Positions 13,241 to 16,309 of a DNA stretch of 16,309 nucleotides are shown in pieces. The DNA is from Clostridiaceae bacterium (GTDB taxonomy: Bacteria > Bacillota > Clostridia > Lachnospirales > Lachnospiraceae), in the NCBI GenBank assembly GCA_018378255.1, contig JAGZXV010000137.1, forward strand, positions 1 to 16,309. Reading direction: 5' to 3'. Within the stretch, counting starts at the first letter, position 1. Every line of letters begins with the position of its first letter. The position numbers and the translations under genes were made by a program. The notes beneath the pieces were generated by a model. It did no database searches and was not told the origin of the DNA. It saw nothing but the letters and a program-made list of their open reading frames with translations.

Positions 13241-13666
13241 TTAACTGTTGAGAATATCTTCCTCATCTTTTTTTGAAGCCGCCCTGCCGGACATCACTTC
13301 ATGTTCTTCCTTAATCTCCTGATAGAGCTGGTAAAATGTCCATTTGCTGTTGCTTTCCGTCAAAACCGCTTTCAAGGCAATCCTGGGCAGACCTGCCTTT
13401 TTAATATGCTGAAGCAGCACATCAATATCCTGGCTGGTAAAATTTTTAAGAACCAGCACTTCCTCTTTTATAGCCGGAAGTTCACCGGCCATACTCTGCT
13501 CTTCAAATCCGGGCAGTCCGGCCAGGTAGCCTACCTGCTGGTTCACCTGTTCGGGAGCGATATTTTTAATACGGATGCCCAGACGGACAAAAATTCCTTT
13601 TAATGTATTCACCTTTGGCGATTGTTCGGGAGTATAATATAAAACAGATTTCATTACTGCTGCCAT
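13241..13666 (-). CDS. DUF3783 domain protein, 141 aa
   Basis: Residues about 68-125 ('VLVLKNFTSQDIDVLLQHIKKAGLPRIALKAVLTESNSKWTFYQLYQEIKEEH', listed as landmarks) carry the DUF3783 pattern: a KNF motif, a Leu-rich helix, 'LPRIALKAVLTE' and the W-F..LY.EI..EH end. The N-terminal half begins VLYYTPEQSPKVNTLKGIFVRLGIRIKNI, a strand-helix pattern. The C-terminal tail is charged. Function of the family is not known. The start has AGGAGG 7 bases upstream; M5 is a less supported alternative. It lies downstream of the DUF2284 gene on the same strand, with a promoter of its own in the 82-base gap. Confidence 0.85.
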   Translation of the reverse strand: MAAVMKSVLYYTPEQSPKVNTLKGIFVRLGIRIKNIAPEQVNQQVGYLAGLPGFEEQSMAGELPAIKEEVLVLKNFTSQDIDVLLQHIKKAGLPRIALKAVLTESNSKWTFYQLYQEIKEEHEVMSGRAASKKDEEDILNS

Positions 13667-13691
13667 AGTTCTGCCTCCTTACTTTTTTAAC

Positions 13692-13719
13692 AGTATATCA
13701 CGAATCTCCAGTTACGCAA
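13692..13719 (-). promoter_or_regulatory. Promoter of the DUF3783 gene
   Basis: Minus strand: -10 TATACT (complement 13692-13697, 5 of 6), 16-base spacer, weak -35 TTGCGT (complement 13714-13719). The start would be near 13685, about 20 bases before the ATG at 13666. The -10 overlaps one copy of the 13-base repeat TATATCACGAATC. Confidence 0.45.
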
Positions 13720-13748
13720 GCCCCTGCTCCCAGATCAGCCATAATATA

Positions 13749-14327
13749 TCACGAATCCTTCATCAGCAAACCGCCCACCAGAATGAAATAATCGGGCAGT
13801 CTTCCTTCTTCTATCCACAAAAGCTGCAGTTTCATATATTTTGTTATGGTAAGGCCCACATTTCCACCCAGAGCTTCGATGGAATACCGCATTTTCCCAG
13901 GCTCTCTGCATGGTGTTCCATGTGGTCTGGTACATCCTGCTTCTTCGCATTCCATACAGTGTCCGGCTGAAAGGGCCATGCTTTGCGGGTGTTTCGCCTC
14001 CATTGCGGCCAGTTCTCCGCTCATTTTTTGTTTCTCTATGCGCATAACTGTTTTGGTGATTTCCTGAAGCTGTTCTGCCGTATAATCAGCCTGTACCATC
14101 AGGGGAGAAAATATGATCTTCCGGGCCCAAAGATACAGCGTGTCATAAGAGTTCCAGAATTTCTCCGGCGAAAAGTCAAAGGGCGGGCAGGACCACACGG
14201 TTCCATAATTTCTGCAATCTTTGCAGTATTCCAAAAACTCGTCTATATTTACACAGGTTTCCACGTATTCCTTTACAGGTACTTGGGTTTCAAATTGCTC
14301 TATGCGGTAATTATTTTCCAGATCCAT
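13749..14327 (-). CDS. DUF2284 domain, cysteine-rich predicted metal-binding protein, 192 aa
   Basis: Two cysteine clusters define it: C25, C35, C38 and C47 ('CKDCRNYGTVWSCPPF') and C124, C127, C132 and C140 ('CMECEEAGCTRPHGTPCREP'), followed by 'RYSIEALGGNVGLT'. This is the DUF2284 pattern, thought to bind an iron-sulfur cluster or other metal; the reaction is unknown. No signal peptide or membrane segment. GGAGGAGG lies before the ATG. Its neighbours are the araD gene upstream, separated by a 36-bp palindrome, and DUF3783 downstream, which give no functional clue. Confidence 0.85.
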   Translation of the reverse strand: MDLENNYRIEQFETQVPVKEYVETCVNIDEFLEYCKDCRNYGTVWSCPPFDFSPEKFWNSYDTLYLWARKIIFSPLMVQADYTAEQLQEITKTVMRIEKQKMSGELAAMEAKHPQSMALSAGHCMECEEAGCTRPHGTPCREPGKMRYSIEALGGNVGLTITKYMKLQLLWIEEGRLPDYFILVGGLLMKDS

Positions 14328-14353
14328 CTGCGTACCTCCTCCCGATTAAAGTA

Positions 14354-14389
14354 AAACGTGAAGGCTTTTCGCGAAAAGCCTTCACGTTT
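14354..14389. terminator. Terminator after araD, 36-bp perfect palindrome
   Basis: AAACGTGAAGGCTTTTCG is followed directly by its exact complement CGAAAAGCCTTCACGTTT. On the minus strand it comes 37 bases after the araD stop and is followed by TACTTT. It lies only 27 bases before the DUF2284 ATG, so read-through past it, or a promoter within it, must drive that gene. Confidence 0.6.
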
Positions 14390-14426
14390 GATGTTAAAAA
14401 AAATATCATCCGAAAGCCTTATCTAC

Positions 14427-15125
14427 CTATCCCTGTCTCTTCTGTCCATAATAAGCCCCCGGCCCATGTTTCCTCAGAAAATGCTTATTCTGCAGGCACT
14501 CCGGCGCCGCTTCCACCTCAGGGTTGAGAAGCTCAGTCATAAAATTCATCTTAGCCACTTCCTCCAGAACCACCGCATTATGCACCGCTTCAGCCGCATC
14601 TTTCCCCCATGTAAACGGCCCGTGATTCTTACACAGCACCGCCGGCACGAAAACAGGATTCTTCCCCTTAAATGTCTCAATAATCACAAGCCCGGTATTC
14701 TTTTCATACCCATCCTCAATCTCTTCTTCCGTCAGATTCCTGGCACAGGGTATTTCCCCATAGAAATAATCCGCATGGGTAGTTCCGTAACAGGGCAGCC
14801 CCCGGCCCGCCTGCGCCCAGGCTGTCGCCGCCGGAGAATGGGTATGCACAATCCCCCCGATCTCCGTAAATGCCTTATACAGCTCCAAATGGGTGGCCGT
14901 ATCGGAAGAAGGGTTCAAATCTCCCTCCACTTTATTGCCGTTCAAATCCATTACCACCATGTCTTCCGCTTTTAAGATACTGTAATCCACTCCGCTTGGT
15001 TTTATAACGAACAGACCGCTTTCCCTGTCAATACCGCTGACATTTCCCCATGTATAAGTGATAAGCCCCCTTTGGGGAAGTTCCATATTGGCCTCGTATA
15101 CCTGCCTTTTTAATTCTTCTAACAT
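14427..15125 (-). CDS. araD: L-ribulose-5-phosphate 4-epimerase, 232 aa
   Basis: A class II aldolase/adducin-fold protein with the AraD hallmarks. 'LITYTWGNVSGID' (phosphate-binding loop, 21-33), 'IKPSGVDY' (41-48), 'SSDTATHLELYKAF' with D75, 'VHTHS' with zinc ligands H94 and H96, 'GTTHADYFYG' with D118, 'CKNHGPF' with zinc ligand H168, and the C-terminal 'KHGPGAYYGQ' are all present. It converts L-ribulose 5-phosphate to D-xylulose 5-phosphate, joining L-arabinose (or ascorbate/L-xylulose) use to the pentose phosphate pathway. Length matches E. coli AraD (231). The upstream gene on the same strand is an FGGY kinase, which fits an L-ribulokinase/epimerase pair. GAGG serves as ribosome site. 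Confidence 0.93.
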   Translation of the reverse strand: MLEELKRQVYEANMELPQRGLITYTWGNVSGIDRESGLFVIKPSGVDYSILKAEDMVVMDLNGNKVEGDLNPSSDTATHLELYKAFTEIGGIVHTHSPAATAWAQAGRGLPCYGTTHADYFYGEIPCARNLTEEEIEDGYEKNTGLVIIETFKGKNPVFVPAVLCKNHGPFTWGKDAAEAVHNAVVLEEVAKMNFMTELLNPEVEAAPECLQNKHFLRKHGPGAYYGQKRQG

Positions 15126-15153
15126 AACAACAGCCTCTTTTCATGTATTTTAT

Positions 15154-15191
15154 GTAACAGTTCGGGACGGCGGGCCATTCTGAACTGTTAC
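15154..15191. repeat. 38-bp palindromic repeat, 'empty' copy of the 13075-13226 element
   Basis: GTAACAGTTC and GAACTGTTAC are perfect 10-bp inverted arms around an 18-base GC-rich centre (GGGACGGCGGGCCATTCT). It matches the two outer arms of the 152-bp element (GTAACAGTTCCGGACGGCGG and GGGCCGTTCTGGACAGTTAC) joined without the inner hairpins. It lies in the gap between the kinase and araD genes, 5 bases after the kinase stop on the minus strand, so in RNA it forms an intercistronic hairpin. Confidence 0.7.
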
Positions 15192-15195
15192 TATT

Positions 15196-16309
15196 TTATT
15201 TAAGATAATCCACAGCCGCCCGTTCAATTGCAAGCCCTTTCCCATACCGGTCAATAAAACGGTCAAAGCCTTCCACATCTGAAGGATCCGGTTCCATAGT
15301 AATACCGTCTTCTTCTGCAAATACCTCTTCTGCAAGATAACGTTCCAGGCTCTGCCCTTCTTTTTTATCCTTCATGTATGCAGCCAGGAGAGCTATCCCC
15401 CAGGCTCCGCCTTCCCCTGCCGTTTCCATCACAGAAACGGGCGCGTTCATGGCTGCGGCCATAATTTGCTGTCCCACTCCCTTGGTTTTAAACAAACCGC
15501 CGTGTCCATACACTTTATCAACCTTAATTCCCTCCTCCTTTAACAGGATATCCAGGCCGGTCTTTAATGCGCCTAAGGCCGTAAACAAATGTACCCTCAT
15601 AAAGTTTGAGAGATTAAACCGGCTTTCAGGCGTTCTGACAAACAGAGGCCGCCCCTCTTCAAATCCGGTAATGTGCTCACCTGAAAAATAATTATAAGCC
15701 AGAAGGCCGCCGCAGTCAGGATCCCCTTCCAGCGCCTTTTGATACAGGACTGAAAAAAGCCGGTCCTTGTCCATTTTTATGCCAAATGACTCCGTAACCT
15801 CCTGGAACAGGGAAATCCACGCATTTAAATCCGAAGTGCAGTTATTGCAGTGAACCATTGCAACAGGATCTCCCGACGGAGTTGTCACCAGGTCAATCTC
15901 CGGATGTACGTTTGACAGCTCTTTTTCCAAAACGATCATCGCAAATACAGAGGTTCCGGCGGATACATTTCCCGTCCTCACTGCAACGCTGTTTGTAGCG
16001 GCCATCCCCGTTCCCGCGTCCCCTTCCGGCGGACAAAATGGGATTCCCGCCTGTAAACAGCCGGAAACATCCAAAAGTGCGGCTCCTTCTTCTGTCAAAG
16101 TCCCCGCCTGTTCTCCTGCTGTAAGCACTTTGGGGAAAATATCTTCCAGCCGCCAGGAGTATCCATAAGAAGCTGCCAGATCATCAAACTGGCTCACCAT
16201 CCGTGAATGGTACGTTTTTGTGGAGGGATCAATCGGAAACATGCCGGACGCCTCCCCGACTCCCAGCACCTTTTCCCCTGTCAGTTTCCAGTGGACGTAG
16301 CCTGCAAGG
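15196..16309 (-). CDS. FGGY-family carbohydrate kinase, probable L-ribulokinase type, C-terminal 371 residues (N-terminus outside window)
   Basis: The frame is open to the window edge: residues LAGYVHWKLTGEKVLG precede the first possible internal GTG, so the true start lies beyond 16309. 'HWKLTGEKVLGVGEASGMFPID' belongs to the end of the first FGGY domain. 'VRTGNVSAGTSVFAMIVLEK' and 'VYGHGGLFKTKGVGQQIMAAAMNAPVSVMETAGEGGAWGIALLAAY' are the phosphate and adenosine sites of the second. It phosphorylates a sugar with ATP. Next to araD, an L-ribulokinase or related keto-pentose kinase is the best guess, but its sequence is not plainly AraB-like and xylulokinase-type activity is possible. Followed by the 38-bp palindromic repeat. 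Confidence 0.85.
   Translation of the reverse strand, partial: LAGYVHWKLTGEKVLGVGEASGMFPIDPSTKTYHSRMVSQFDDLAASYGYSWRLEDIFPKVLTAGEQAGTLTEEGAALLDVSGCLQAGIPFCPPEGDAGTGMAATNSVAVRTGNVSAGTSVFAMIVLEKELSNVHPEIDLVTTPSGDPVAMVHCNNCTSDLNAWISLFQEVTESFGIKMDKDRLFSVLYQKALEGDPDCGGLLAYNYFSGEHITGFEEGRPLFVRTPESRFNLSNFMRVHLFTALGALKTGLDILLKEEGIKVDKVYGHGGLFKTKGVGQQIMAAAMNAPVSVMETAGEGGAWGIALLAAYMKDKKEGQSLERYLAEEVFAEEDGITMEPDPSDVEGFDRFIDRYGKGLAIERAAVDYLK

Noticed and set aside
14358..14975. 205-residue + strand open frame opposite araD
   Set aside because: It is the antisense of a textbook araD gene; no independent coding signal.
1..16309. CRISPR array, rRNA, tRNA, transposase or phage genes
   Set aside because: No regularly spaced repeats, no conserved RNA gene sequence and no transposase, integrase or phage structural motif were seen in any frame.

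Overview
This window looks like a stretch of carbohydrate-catabolism genes from an anaerobic low-to-mid GC Firmicute, most likely a Lachnospiraceae/Clostridium-type gut bacterium. The grounds are strong AGGAGG-type ribosome binding sites, TTGACA-N17-TATNNT promoters, many GntR/LacI/XRE regulators, DUF3783 and DUF2284 genes, and an AraD/FGGY kinase pair. The genus is an inference; no rRNA or tRNA is present to fix it.

Left part (1-1090): the tail of a GntR/FCD regulator on the + strand ends at a clear terminator. After it comes a minus-strand pair, a small XRE repressor and a three-helix membrane protein. Their promoter carries two 18-bp TGTCAA...TTGACA palindromes, one over the -35 and one over the predicted transcription start. 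The upstream palindrome lies inside a longer 16+16 bp inverted repeat that is also the terminator of the neighbouring gntR gene.

Acid-sugar module (1091-6155): a minus-strand GntR/FCD regulator faces a + operon of a mandelate-racemase-type (enolase superfamily) dehydratase, a DASS/SLC13 anion transporter and a UxaA-family hydro-lyase. The promoter is TTGACT-N17-TAATCT, followed at once by the 16-bp perfect palindrome AAATAGTTAACTATTT and, 48 bp on, a degenerate copy. The UxaA gene looks broken: its SAF part and catalytic part lie in different frames, and the usual N-terminal segment of the catalytic part is missing. A 50-bp perfect palindrome separates this operon from the convergent one.

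ABC-importer/aldolase module (6218-12825, minus strand): a LacI regulator, then permease, ATPase and lipoprotein of an SsuABC/TauABC/NMT1-type importer, an alpha/beta hydrolase, a class II ketose-bisphosphate aldolase and a PfkB-family ketose-phosphate kinase. The six operon genes are tightly packed. The same 16-bp LacI operator, TAGAAATCGTTTTCTA, occurs before lacI and before the operon. A sulfonate-type importer next to a one-kinase/one-aldolase pathway is the most interesting functional combination here. One reading is uptake and cleavage of an anionic sugar that mimics a hexose 6-phosphate, for example a sulfosugar; this is inference.

Right part (12826-16309): a noncoding region holds a minus-strand terminator, an orphan + strand terminator and a 152-bp element made almost wholly of hairpins (one outer stem enclosing three inner hairpins). 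It is followed by DUF3783 and DUF2284 genes, a 36-bp perfect palindrome, AraD (L-ribulose-5-phosphate 4-epimerase) and a partial FGGY sugar kinase. A 38-bp 'empty' version of the 152-bp element, lacking the three inner hairpins, lies between araD and the kinase gene.
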